In this document: in pieces, positions 54,056 through 64,000 of the stretch
Layout of the letters: the number at the start of each line of letters is the position of its first letter
Numbering within the stretch: position 1 is the first letter of the stretch
The notes under the pieces: generated by a model
The model's database searches: none
The model's input: the letters and a program-made list of their open reading frames with translations, nothing else
What the model was told of the DNA's origin: nothing
Made by a program: the position numbers and the translations under genes
From: Gari tellinella
Lineage: Eukaryota > Mollusca > Bivalvia > Cardiida > Psammobiidae
Length of the DNA: 64,000 bases
Direction of reading: 5' to 3'
Assembly: GCA_922989275.2 (NCBI GenBank)
Contig: OV277871.1
Location: forward strand, 26,112,693 to 26,176,692

Positions 54056-55060
54056 ATGACAATGACAATGACAATAATTTTATTTGCTTCAAGGCCTCCG
54101 GCCCATGCAATACATATGACAAAACAAATATATTATACATGTATAAGGGTGCACAATATAATTCAATACTATATAGTAACGTATTACACAATGTAAATAC
54201 AACATAAATATAGATGCACTATCTCAAATATAAATTTCTCAGTTGTTGTCTATTTCATTTATATAATTTTGTCGTTTTTTGAAAGCATGATAAAGAAATG
54301 TTGCTAATGATTTTATAGTTATGGCATGAAGTTCTAAAATTTACATATGCGAATCTGAATTTCTTTATATTTAATTCATTCAAATAATTTTCAAATTGAA
54401 AGTTGTTTTTATATAGTACATAGCATTGTAGCTTAGAGTTAAGACTTATTGATTCATACCACTTTTGTAAAAACATGTCTTTTAGACGCATTTCAAACAA
54501 TTTAACAAAATGTTTTTCATTGTTTACACACTGGTTCTCCCAAATGTAACCAAATCCAGAGCTTCTTAAACATCTTTTGATGGAAGATACCCAATTGTCT
54601 GCACCATTTCTATCATCAAGTAACATCAGGTTATAACATTTTTTTACTAAACGATTTTCATGCATGTTAAGAATTTTTAGCCAATATTTAATGTTTCTTT
54701 TCTGTGTAATGATGTGAAGAGGTAATCTCTCACACTCCCCCAGTACAAAATAATTACAAGCATTTTGTTTTGCACACATAAAACGCTTACATGCGTAATA
54801 TTGACAACGTTCTAGTTCTTCGAATGCACCTAAACCCCAAATTTCGGAACCATACATTAATTGTGGGCATATTTTTGTATCAAAAACTTTGAAGAACACA
54901 TTCTTTGACAATTTACCATATTGATACAATGAATTTAAGATACATATTAAGACACGATTACCTTTTAATACATAAATCATGAACCATTGCATTAAGAGAA
55001 AGTTGCCATGTAAATGTTAAGCCAACATAACTAAATTTGCTATGAAACATGCGTTGTATA
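54056..55060 (-). mobile_element. LINE 3' fragment, minus strand
   Basis: On the minus strand: coding remnant, short UTR 'gggccggaggccttgaagca', 'aataaaattattgtcattg' and a tail of (ttgtca)n ending at about 54056. 5' truncated. Confidence 0.75.
54255..55060 (-). pseudogene. C-terminal part of a LINE reverse transcriptase, frameshifted
   Basis: The 245-codon frame has FDTKICPQLMYGSEIWGLGA, YFVLGECERLPLHIITQKRN, IKYWLKIL and FGYIWENQ. I know this arrangement as the post-RT region of LINE ORF2 ('KIxPxLLYGxEIWG...ELGRxPL...IKYWLRL...FxxVWENQ'). Upstream, a second frame reads SYVGLTFTW then LSLNAMVHDL, so a frameshift near 54970 separates them and the apparent start Met is not genuine. No catalytic residues remain. 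Confidence 0.75.
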
Positions 55061-55099
55061 AATCTAAAGTCGTGGGTAGTAAGAAGCAATAAGTGTTAG

Positions 55100-55860
55100 C
55101 GGGTATTTCGCGTAGCACTTAAACCTTTCAATATCCTCTGAGACAAGCCTAAAAGATAATCGCTTGCGTTACCTTTGATGTCGAGACATTGAAAAGCGCA
55201 CCTTAGCTTCCTTTGAAATAAGATCTTATTAGACGGAATGGTTGGAATCTGAGTTTGTCTGCCGCTTCATCAGATAAAACAATATCAACCCTTATCATGA
55301 CGATCGCGACTTGATCCAAACAGTCTGGAACCAGATCAGTTCAAGTGTCTGATCTGGATCCAAACATTTTAACACTCGTCTTTAATTCATTTTCAATTTA
55401 AACAGACATAAGTTTTGATTAACCTTGCAGACAACATGTTCAAAGCAGACGATATTGTGGCAGTAAAAGGGTTAACCCTTTTGGTTGTCTTTAAGTCTTA
55501 TGTCCAAATCTGTTGTGCCTATCGTCAAATAAAAGGAACATAGGCAAACAGTGTAGACTCTGATCGGAGTATACATTGTTTGCTGATAGGGATGTCAATG
55601 TCAAATAAAACGGAAATGAAATTCAGACCTGGTACCCGTCCAAAATGCACTTATCTTTTATATAATCATAGACGAATCCACTAGGCGCAAATGGATTAAA
55701 TTGCAGACGAAACAGCTTGTCCGACGAGGTGAAAGGTATCAAACAAATGGGTAAAGCAAGGGTTTTGGCACGGCGAAAGATTTAACCTAATCTATAAAAT
55801 CTTGTTAATAGAAACTATCACTAATATTAATAAAAGATTTTAACAAAACTTGACAATGCG
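55100..55860. repeat. Repeat Q copy interrupted by MITEs B and C
   Basis: 55120-55281 and 55730-55860 together match 30170-30415. Between them are B (55282-55475, ending 'ggcagtaaaaggg TTAA') and C (55472-55701), which share one TTAA. Confidence 0.55.
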
Positions 55861-56418
55861 CATTCAGGAATTGGTAGCGTTAGCATTTTCAAGAAAATGC
55901 TTATAACTTCTATGTCCCTTGAGGGATTGCTTTCATGTTTGGTATGTGTGTGTATATGGACAAGATCTTTCCATTCACACATTCAATTGAACACGTCGAG
56001 ACACAGTTTTAGTGCATACTTTATTTAAATCCCAACGCACTGGTTCTATTCCCGTCGAGCTCAATATTATTTCTTCGAAATGTTTTTTGACATATTTATT
56101 TTCCACAACGAGTATTTACGTGCTTATATGAGCGCCTGGCACCCATTAACAGACACAAAACATGTTTTAGACCAAATCCAGTTTTAAGTCTTTAAAGGCA
56201 TGTTTTATCGAACGGCAAATTATGCAAAGGAAAGTAAACCTTCTAGCAGTGTGATACGTTTCGTCATTTCAATTTCTGAAACTAGCGCAAGTGATTGAAG
56301 GTCGGGTCTTTTTTATGTGAGTTTCACTATAATCAACTGTGATCATATGCAATTTACAAATACTACATAATATTAGAAAAGAATCGTCATTTCCTTGAAA
56401 TATTATACCCAACATGTT
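55861..56418. other. No gene seen
   Basis: Unassigned AT-rich DNA. Confidence 0.5.
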
Positions 56419-56618
56419 TTAACCCTTTCCCCCATAGAAGCATATCTAATTTATTCCTACACTGAAGAAAATTGTTCCATTTTTTACAGTCATGAATATG
56501 TACCAAAAGAAGTACTTTTTAAATTTTAGCCTTAGGGCACATTCTGCTTTACCTTCTTTCTGCTGTAAGATCTCACACATCTTCGATAGTAGGAATAGGC
56601 TATGGAGTAAAGGGTTAA
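56419..56618. repeat. MITE family D, one hairpin arm deleted
   Basis: TTAACCCTTTCCCCCATAGA, right 'ctatggagtaaagggttaa'. Only the second S2 arm ('gcacattctgctttacctt') is left; 200 bp. Confidence 0.82.
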
Positions 56619-56728
56619 AATATTCCGTCAATCAAATCGTAAACACTTATTTCATGTGTATTTAATAAATGTTGAATGAGTCAGCAATAACTTGAGTTTC
56701 AAAAAATTAAACTATTAGACAGCAATGT

Positions 56729-56957
56729 GGTAAACCCTTTCACTCTCAATGACGTCATAAAGCGCAATTGCAAAGAGTTTTGATCCTGATCAGATCCCAC
56801 GTTAGATCAAAACTCTTTGCCACTTGTTTGAAATTACGTCAGTTTTACTGCCTTAAATCTAACTTTGAAACGATATTGCAGACAACATATGAAACAGACG
56901 GCAATATGGCGGCGAAGGGGCAAAAACCTAACGATAAATTAAATCATGAAAGGGTTA
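56729..56957. repeat. MITE family A, complete, reverse orientation
   Basis: 'aaccctttcactctcaatga' at left, 'aaatcatgaaagggtta' at right. Shortened hairpin 56770-56822 ('aaagagttttgatcctgatc' ... 'gatcaaaactctttg'); 'cagacggcaatatggcggcg' module. Confidence 0.85.
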
Positions 56958-57103
56958 ACAATCAAACCAAACTAAGGCAGCGAAAGAGTTAGGATTGAGA
57001 CGTTTGACGTCATGGAATTTACGAGTAAAGTATTATGTGATGAAAATAACAACACACAATATTGGCTTTGGGATTTCAACTGCCTTAAATTCAAATTAAG
57101 AAA

Positions 57104-57332
57104 ACCCATTCACTGTTTTGCTCCGAGTACAAAGGTTATTTGTAAATAGTTTGGATCCTGAGCAGAAACCGCGTCACGTGGGGTCTTAATAAGATCTAAA
57201 GTTTTTGACACTCAATTATATATTTTATAAGTCAACATAGTTTTATTACCGCCAATTTAAATTTCAGGAATAAGGACAGACAGCATTTGTTTAAAGCTGA
57301 AGACGCAGCGTCATGTCAGTGTTTTGGTTAAA
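57104..57332. repeat. MITE family B, decayed
   Basis: 'aacccattcactgttttgct', worn S1 hairpin, 'agacgcagcgtcatgtcagt', 'gttttggttaa'. Confidence 0.65.
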
Positions 57333-58104
57333 TGACCCAGCTGCGATTGTTATTCGACTAATTATTTTTTAATGTCCTTTACAAATTAAAGTGTCAACTT
57401 GTGATGGACAGGGCGCCACTGACAACACACGATGCTGCCTCGCTGTCTAACCCTAGAATCATTCAATATTAATTTAAGAGGTTTGCTCGTTAGACCATAG
57501 CTAATAATATCCGTCGCTGATATCCTTCAATGATATTTCAAAATTGGCACATAATCTTCTTTTGCAAATTGAATAGGGACATTGACGTTTCACAAATTGG
57601 GAAATTTCAAATTGAATAATATCATTTTAATAAAGGATAAAGTTGCTTTATCATACAAATTCTTACTTTCAGCGTTTCCACCATACCCTGAATTCAGGTT
57701 TTGAAGATAGGTGGTTGCTTAAAGCAGATTTTCTCAGCCTGCTTTAATGTACTATTTGTTTTGATAAACAATATGTCTAATGATGCATATTCATAAATGT
57801 AAATGGCACTATTTTCTTTTAGGCTCAAATCTGACCAATCAAATAGCTTGAGAACAAACTCAGACTCAACTCAAACGCTTTATAACCTTAGCCACAGTTG
57901 TTTCCCTACCTGCATCGAAATTAACTGCTAAAGTAAAATATCACATTTCCGATTTTATTTTAAAACACTAAGCGTATATCTTTCATTAGACATATCTATC
58001 CTTCAAACATATATTGTCTGAGATAGCTTGTATTTGGCAAAACAGAAACAGATTTTAACTCTCTACGAAACAGCAATTTATAGTTTTGCACAAAAATGGA
58101 CTAA
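57333..58104. other. No gene; D fragment
   Basis: 57700-57830 has a shortened S2 hairpin ('gcttaaagcagattttctca', 'gcctgctttaa') and D tail. The rest is unassigned. Confidence 0.45.
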
Positions 58105-58240
58105 GCTCTTCACTGTCATGATTTCATTAGTTTAAAACAACTGTCGTCAGCTTGTATTTCTAATTTTCATCGATCATGATCCAAACTGTTTGCAAATAAC
58201 TGATGTACTCTCGATGAGGTGGTGAATGGGGTTTATTTTA
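58105..58240. repeat. MITE family B, deleted
   Basis: 'cttcactgtcatgatttcat', 'aacaactgtcgtcagcttgt', one S1 arm and 'ctcgatgaggtggtgaatgg'. Confidence 0.6.
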
Positions 58241-58479
58241 ACCCCTATCATCAACTTATAATTTCCTATTACTGTTCAGAGACACTCGTATTATAGTGAA
58301 ATGTTTGTCATTTCTCATGGAAGATGTAAACAAATATTGCAGCAAGATTCGAGTTAACTAAACGTTTTCATTTTTACTCCGTAACCTATCCATTCATTCC
58401 CTTGTTGTGGTTTTCCTCTAATAAGTAGTAACAGCATATGGTCTGTGTGAAGACGTTAGATAGTTTTTGTTCTAAACAA

Positions 58480-59075
58480 AGTATAACCTGTTTTATCCGA
58501 TACCTGGTAAATCAAGAGCCCTACTTTATCTAACAATGATTTGCGGACAAAATGTCGAATGGCGCACACGAACTTAGCTTCCTATAACTCGTTAAAATCA
58601 AGCTAACCCATATTTCTTTTGATGACTTCTATATCTCAAGCTCTTTGTTGAACATATTCATATTTCAAAGTTAAAACGTGACAAATACAGGTATGTTCTA
58701 CTTAAACGAATATGGAATATAAAAGTTCGGATGTATATCTAAAACCTTCCATAATCGGCACACTGCTTCATCCGACATCATCAGTAGGTACAGTGGAGAA
58801 AATGTTATTCTTTCCTAATAAACGCGTTTATGCTCAAATTATTATTTCAATTGCTAACAGTTTGGAGCCTGATCAGACGCCGGGTTACCCGGCGTCTGAT
58901 CAGGCTCCAAACTGTTTGCCACTCAGATTTAAAAAAAAAATTGGTCAGGATTGTCAATAAGTTGTAATTTTCTACGTTTTATTGCAATGCGTTTGCATAC
59001 GTTTGCGTTTAAACGGAAAAGAATAACGCTTTCTTCTCTGTACCGAAGGATGTGGGATAAGGCAGGTAATACTGC
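58480..59075. repeat. Family H element carrying nested G and E elements
   Basis: Left 'gtataacctgttttatccga' and right 'gtgggataaggcaggtaata' are inverted ends. A worn G element (58635-58738) and an intact E element (58789-59042) lie inside. Confidence 0.75.
58789..59042. repeat. MITE family E, inverted orientation, nested in H
   Basis: TACAGTGGAGAAAATGTTAT at left, 'gaataacgctttcttctctgta' (last 20 bases 59023-59042) at right. The S1 hairpin 58853-58920 is close to perfect, centre GGGTTACCCG. TA on both sides. Confidence 0.9.
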
Positions 59076-59283
59076 AATGGTCTTATCTGAAACTCTGAAT
59101 GTACAACGTGCTTATTGCATGGTTATTACATGTATCTTTAATCGATATTGCAAACATTTATATATTATCTATATACGCATGGATATTGCAATGCACGTAT
59201 TATATCATCATGATTTCATTATAGATATACAATGGCGATCAAACGACACTGAAACGTTTAACCATACAGCAGATAATATAACA

Positions 59284-59365
59284 TAGCAAACAGTGAAGAC
59301 TCTGATGAACTGTCGAGCATTGCGGCATCTCAACATGGTATACACTGTTTGTTGATATGTATTTT
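59284..59365. repeat. Family C hairpin remnant
   Basis: 'agcaaacagtgaagactctg' and 'ggtatacactgtttgttgat' are the C-type arms; loop rearranged. Confidence 0.6.
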
Positions 59366-59425
59366 AGTGGATGATAAGAATGTATGAGTTTACATCTTGA
59401 ACCTTAGCGACCAGTATTCTTATCC

Positions 59426-59650
59426 TTAACTCTTTCACTGCCATGTCGTCAACAATTTGAAAACAATCAATTATTGTCGTCCACTTTTTATTTCTCAATA
59501 TTAAGTGTTTGGTATTTTGACTTAAGGCATATTGAAACGATTGTCAACAATTTAAATTGACTAAAGTAATATCACACGCGGCGTCTGATCAGGGACCAAA
59601 CTGCTTGCAAATAACCATTGTACTCGGGGTAAGGCATTAAAAGGGGTTAA
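59426..59650. repeat. MITE family B, reverse orientation
   Basis: TTAACTCTTTCACTGCCATG at left, 'cggggtaaggcattaaaagg' and TTAA at 59647-59650. First hairpin arm mutated, second arm 'gcggcgtctgatcagggacc' intact. Confidence 0.82.
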
Positions 59651-59822
59651 CAAACCCAGTGTCAGTCATGCTTTCTTTTAAAAAGAAAATTCACTGACAA
59701 AATAATTCAAGACTTTATTGTTCTAAAAATAACAACGACCTATTTCTTTGATAGCAGTTTAAGCTCGATCTGCATCTTATTTGTTCGACATTCTGGTCAT
59801 ATTTTCTAGATAGAAACTACAA

Positions 59823-60072
59823 TTAACTCTTTACCCCATAGCCTGTTTCTCGTACGAAGACAGGTTACCACTTAAATCAGTCTGAAAGTAAAGCGGCATG
59901 TGCCTTAAGGCACATTCTGCTTTACTTTCAGCCTGATTTAAGCTAACATCTGCTAGAATTAAGAAAATATTTCTTGTGTTTATTTTCGTGACTGTTAACT
60001 TTGGAACTGTTTTCATCAGTGGATGAATAAATCAAATGTGCTAAAAGGCGCTTCTATGGAGGAAAGTGTTAA
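59823..60072. repeat. MITE family D, reverse orientation
   Basis: TTAACTCTTTACCCCATAGC and 'gcttctatggaggaaagtgttaa' (last 20 at 60053-60072). S2 hairpin 59871-59942. Confidence 0.88.
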
Positions 60073-60126
60073 ATCAGATCTCATAATTAGTGCAAACGAA
60101 AAATGTGACTAACGAAGACTGCCTAG

Positions 60127-60375
60127 CACCTTTCCCCTATAGAAGTGCCTTTTAGCGAATATGATTTATTCCTCCGCTGAAGAAAATAGTTCCAATTTAA
60201 TCAGTCATGAATATATATTATGGGGAATGTTTTTTATATTCTAACACATGGAAGCTTAAAGCAGGCTGAAAGTAAAGCAGAATGCGCCTTAAGGTGCATT
60301 CTGCTTTACTTTCAACCTGATTTAAGTAGTCACCTATCTTCAATACAATAAATAGGCTATCAGGTAAAGGGTTAA
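60127..60375. repeat. MITE family D, full length
   Basis: 'cacctttcccctatagaag' and 'ctatcaggtaaagggttaa'. S2 hairpin 60254-60326. Only ~55 bp from the preceding D copy, in opposite orientation. Confidence 0.88.
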
Positions 60376-61998
60376 TGATCAGAATTATGCTTTACTAACA
60401 TCTGCGCTGGCTATGTTATTACTTTATACACCGAGAAACTGGTAAGTGTAGAGTTAAACACCCATGCGCGTATCTTAAAAAAATCAATGCCATAACATCA
60501 TGCATTCCTAACAATTGTTTTCTGCTTTTGTTTCTCAACTTTATATTTTAGGTATTTTGACTTAAAAATTGCTGAGTTATTCATACAGCCTGTGTTACTT
60601 GCATAAAATGAAACAACATGCCAATATTGAGTTGAAGACCCTTCATTTATTTTAAGCTTCTGCTTTAAAGATTTTTAAACGCCCGTTGTAATCGTCTATT
60701 TAACATTTTTGCCGCCACTTTTAGTGTATGTTTTATACACTTTCACCCGTAGACTTTTCATCGCCAAATTTATTATCTGTTTTACCCCTTAAATTGATTG
60801 ATCTTAAGGTAAGATTTTTAGTTTATGTACTGCATGTATCATTGATTTATTTATCAACCTCACCGCCAACTAATCGTTTCATTAACCTTTTACAACGGTA
60901 ACAACTTATACTTATTGAACTTATTGGACATTTTCAGCACCTATGCGGGACGTTAAATCTTAGCAGAAATCAACAATTTTTGGATTAATCTTTGATAAAG
61001 AGTTCCTATAGAAAGCTCTGTACGAGTGACAACAAGTTGTGTTCCTCATATTTTATTTTTAGTCACAAGTTCAAACTTTCAAATATATTTCATATTCCGA
61101 GCCTTATCATGCTGCCTTTACTTCTTTTTCAGAATTGTTTATTTCGAAATGACCCGAATCATTTCATTTTTTTGTACTGTAGGAATCATAAACATAGAAT
61201 TTGTATCCAAACTACTTGCATAAATTTAACTTCAACTTCCTTTTAGTAATCACATGCGTTCGAAAATAGGCTATGGTGTACAAAAAATGGGTTTAATGAA
61301 TCTGCATATTGTCTGGCATTGTATATGGACAAAGAATGTTTTATTATCGAAAGGATGTGGCGTTGATGTAACACATTATCTAATTGCGGAAACATAGTAG
61401 TGGATACAGAATGCATATGATAGGTATCCACCGTTTATCGAGGTGCACAGGTAATTCTAACGATTCAGCTTTTATTATTAGCACCCTCTAGTGACCTACA
61501 TATCATTGAACAAAATCGCAGACATCTTTTCGGTAAAAAATCACTTTCTTCTCTGTTCTTTCGTTGTTTTCTGCGTTAATATGTCTACAAGTATGCGGTT
61601 GAATATTTAATGTGTTGGTTTACGTTAAGGTTACTCATGTTGTGAGTTCCATTTTGGTATTTTTTGCGTTATTATATCCGGCTAGTGTGGTCGGCCTTGT
61701 TGGGCTCCATATTGCGCTGTTATCCACGGAGCTACAGCACTTATATCTAACAACATATTTAACGTAACCAATCGGTTTAATTTTCTGGATTTGTCTTTTT
61801 GAACAAAGCATAGATCTAGATCCTTATTGAATTAGGTTACATCTGGTTATTTATACTTTGAGAATTCCGGGCGTGTAGATCTAGATAGCTTGGCACACAC
61901 GCCGGTTAACACAACACACATAGATCTATTGCAAAATCAATTAATCATAGATTTATATGTAGGCTTTATAATGATGGTTATGTCCATGCAAATTTTGG
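60376..61998. other. No gene; B fragment at left
   Basis: 60478-60580 is a family B fragment ('acaattgttttctgcttttg'). The remaining 1.4 kb has only short frames (84 and 65 codons overlapping at 60992-61246) without motifs. Confidence 0.45.
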
Positions 61999-62660
61999 CA
62001 CTATGGTTTACATTTCAGCTTGTTGGATTAATGCATAAAATTAATGTGTCGGCTTGATAATAAAGCCTTGATTATGACGTAAGCATATGACGTAGTTCGA
62101 TGCAACTTTTATGACGTCATGTTCAGTAAAAAGTAGTTTTTTCTTCTGTTTGAGTTCAGATGCATTGATGATTTATACAACGATAAATACTAGACATTTT
62201 TATTTAAAGACATTTCCTGACGACCCTTTTGGTCATAACGCATTGACAGATTATTCACTTTCAATTTCCTTTATTGACAGATTATTTAGATCTACTTTCA
62301 ATTTCCTTGCAAAAGCATGGGTCGTGTGCATATTGAACCGTTGAATTGTCTTATGTGAGACCGGACCTTTATATTTGATTGTTTGGTTAGAAATAACCAT
62401 TGAAAATCACTAGAGCATGAGTTTAATCTGGACTTCAACAGGTAAACTGAGATTGTGTTGCACGTGCTTTACAGTTACATTGACACCTCCATAACAATGG
62501 GCTGGTGGTCTCTCAATGGACTGAGGAAAAGTCTTTAACAACTATCATTTTACCTGCAAGTCTCAGCGCTATGGTTTAGGTGTCGGCGAGTAAGTTTATT
62601 GTCTATTATGACGTCAGCACACGACGTATGTAACATTTATGATGTTATTTTCAATTGAGA
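61999..62660 (+). repeat. Diverged direct repeat pair
   Basis: 'gcactatggttta' ... 'gtgtcggctt' ... 'attatgacgtaagcatatgacg' (61998-62110) is echoed by 'gcgctatggttta' ... 'gtgtcggcga' ... 'attatgacgtcagcacacgacg' (62568-62630). Confidence 0.6.
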
Positions 62661-63270
62661 ACATCACTTATGCTGTTTCTTGTTTTGTTTTCCATGTTGT
62701 TGCCCAAGTCTCCAATCCTTAATTCTGTGATGGCAAGTCATGGTTATGGTACATACAGGAAGAAGCCTGAAACCTAGCCAGGTGTCTGTTGTTGCCCGGG
62801 CCGTTCGTTAATAGGCCCTAAACACACATGTGACATGTCTATTAGGGCGATGGTTCACTGGGGTTTTTGCCTATGTAAGTATGTAAACAGGCGGAGCCGA
62901 ACACCGACAGACAGAGGCCAGGTAATGTTTTTGAGGTTTAAACTTGTTGTTAAAGTAGAACTAGATCTACAATGTTGAAAGAAAAATTGATGACAAACTT
63001 AAATTGACATAAGTCTGCAAAACAGTGCTGAATATTTGTTTGTTGGTTTGTTTTCAACAATTGATTTGAATTGAGACATTAATATACCCCACTTGGTATT
63101 AGGGTGTATATCGGAAACAATTTTTCTGTTGGTTTGTCGGTCCATCCCATCTGTCTGCCTATTCATCCATCCATTTGTCCATTTGTACTGAACATCTCTT
63201 TTCATATATTTCTGTACTATAAGTGTTGTTTCGATTGTCTCAAACTATCGAACACTAATCGATTTGAGAT
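62661..63270. other. No gene seen
   Basis: Contains 'ttggtttgtcggtccatccc' followed by a (tcca/tctg)-rich tract around 63130-63185. No protein recognised. Confidence 0.45.
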
Positions 63271-63550
63271 AACTGATAGAGTAAAACATTCGAACTTTAC
63301 TTTTTCATAATCAATAGTTTCTATAATTTCAAATAGAAATTTTACTGATAGAGTAAAACATTCGAACTTTACTTTTTCATAATTGATAGTTTCTATAATT
63401 TCAAATCAAATTTAAAAATATTTCTTTTGTTCTTGTCATAATAAAACTTTAACAAAAGCACTTTTTCATAATCGATAGTTTCTATAATTTCAAATCAAAT
63501 TTAAAAATATTTCTTTTGTTCTTGTCATAATAAAACTTTAACAAAAGCAT
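63271..63550 (+). repeat. Two adjoining tandem duplications (71 bp and 89 bp)
   Basis: 'actgatagagtaaaacattc' at 63272 and 63343 (71 bp apart); 'ctttttcataat[t/c]gatagt' at 63372 and 63461 (89 bp apart). Both pairs are nearly identical and overlap in the shared 'ctttttcataat...tttctataatttcaaat' core, which therefore occurs three times. Confidence 0.92.
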
Positions 63551-64000
63551 TTATGTCTGGCAAGCGTCCATCTACAAGAATACAAGTAATCAGACGTTTG
63601 TTGGAGCATTTTATGTTTGGTTATGGTGAATTCAGAGATGTTTATCATTTGCTTGATACTCACTCATCTATTATTTGTATATACTTTATATCAATAGGTG
63701 TATCATTGTATGTCAACATTCATGCTGTCCGGTTGTTAATTCCGTTTAGATTTATTGAATCTTTGAATGGTCATTTTAGAGGGTTGTAATATGCAATTTA
63801 ATTTAAAGCTACAATTTTCAATAGATTTGTTACAAGATTCTAAATTAACCAGCAAAGGGTAAACTCTTGGCATAAATGTAATGGTACTAAAGAAACAAAT
63901 TGTACTGGTAACCTTATTTAAACCCGTTACATATTCGAGTAAATCAATTATCAATCGGTGTAGTGTTTTTTTATTATTGATTGTGATTTCCCGTCTGCTT
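63551..64000. other. Unassigned right end
   Basis: A 78-codon frame (63553-63789, MSGKRPSTRIQVIRRLLEHF) begins right after the duplications and has a hydrophobic second half. I do not recognise it and do not claim it as a gene. Positions 63990-64000 'cccgtctgctt' may start another MITE. Confidence 0.3.

Noticed and set aside
1..64000. CRISPR arrays, prokaryotic operons or phage-type systems
   Set aside because: Spliced gene, LINEs, Ngaro-like element and MITEs show a eukaryotic genome; the hairpin repeats are dispersed, not spaced as an array.
1..64000. LTR retrotransposon or retrovirus-like element
   Set aside because: No paired long terminal repeats, protease or DDE integrase; the only RT genes belong to tyrosine-recombinase and LINE types.

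Overview
The window is animal (metazoan) nuclear DNA, AT-rich and intron-bearing, most like a bivalve mollusc. The reasons are the very high density of short inverted-repeat elements, a diverged copy of a 'caagattgttcaaat' interspersed repeat that I remember as common in bivalve assemblies, and the mix of Ngaro-type, CR1/L2-type and other LINE remnants. The species is not identified. Coding content is low: one host gene is convincing, and nearly everything else is mobile or formerly mobile DNA.

Host gene. Two coding exons (4728-5864 and 7363-7554, + strand) join in phase 0 to give a 442-residue type II membrane glycosyltransferase of family GT49, close to beta-1,4-glucuronyltransferase 1 (B4GAT1). 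Its 1.5 kb intron holds a TTAA-type MITE with a second element nested inside it, ending about 37 bp before the splice acceptor. The first AATAAA after the stop codon lies inside another MITE.

Autonomous-type elements. (i) A degenerate Ngaro/DIRS-like tyrosine-recombinase retrotransposon at about 13.56-18.37 kb carries Gag with zinc fingers, RT, RNase H, tyrosine recombinase and an SGNH hydrolase, broken by frameshifts and stops. (ii) A 5'-truncated CR1/L2-group LINE lies at about 43.49-46.93 kb. Its 934-codon ORF is uninterrupted and includes endonuclease and reverse transcriptase; its 3' UTR contains triplicated repeats. (iii) Two 3' fragments of one retroelement lie in opposite orientation at 22.5-23.6 kb and 37.1-37.85 kb. 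(iv) A LINE 3' fragment lies on the minus strand at about 54.06-55.06 kb.

Non-autonomous elements. More than 60 short inverted-repeat elements or fragments fill the window. I grouped them by eye. Families A, B, C, D and L end in TTAACCC..., as in piggyBac-like elements. Families E, F, G, H and K end in TACAGT..., TA-targeted and Tc1/mariner-like. Families I and J end in CAGGGCT.... N, P and several fold-back elements stand alone. The most unusual point is combinatorial. A 65-70 bp central hairpin (scaffold S1, arm beginning GCAAACAGTTTGGATCCTGA) sits inside families with TTAA ends and families with TA ends. A second hairpin (scaffold S2, arm beginning CTTAAAGCAGGCTGAAAGTA) sits inside families with three different end types. 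Several nested insertions, two with paralogous empty sites inside this same window, confirm the TA and TTAA targets and give a relative order of insertion.

Tandem repeats: a ~100 bp minisatellite at 2.5-3.0 kb, a 38 bp unit at 27.1 kb, a 228 bp duplication at 27.74-28.24 kb, two adjoining duplications at 63.27-63.55 kb, and a 22-base poly-C run at 48.53 kb. All family groupings come from reading the sequence, not from alignment software; element boundaries not described as terminal repeats are approximate to about 10-20 bp.
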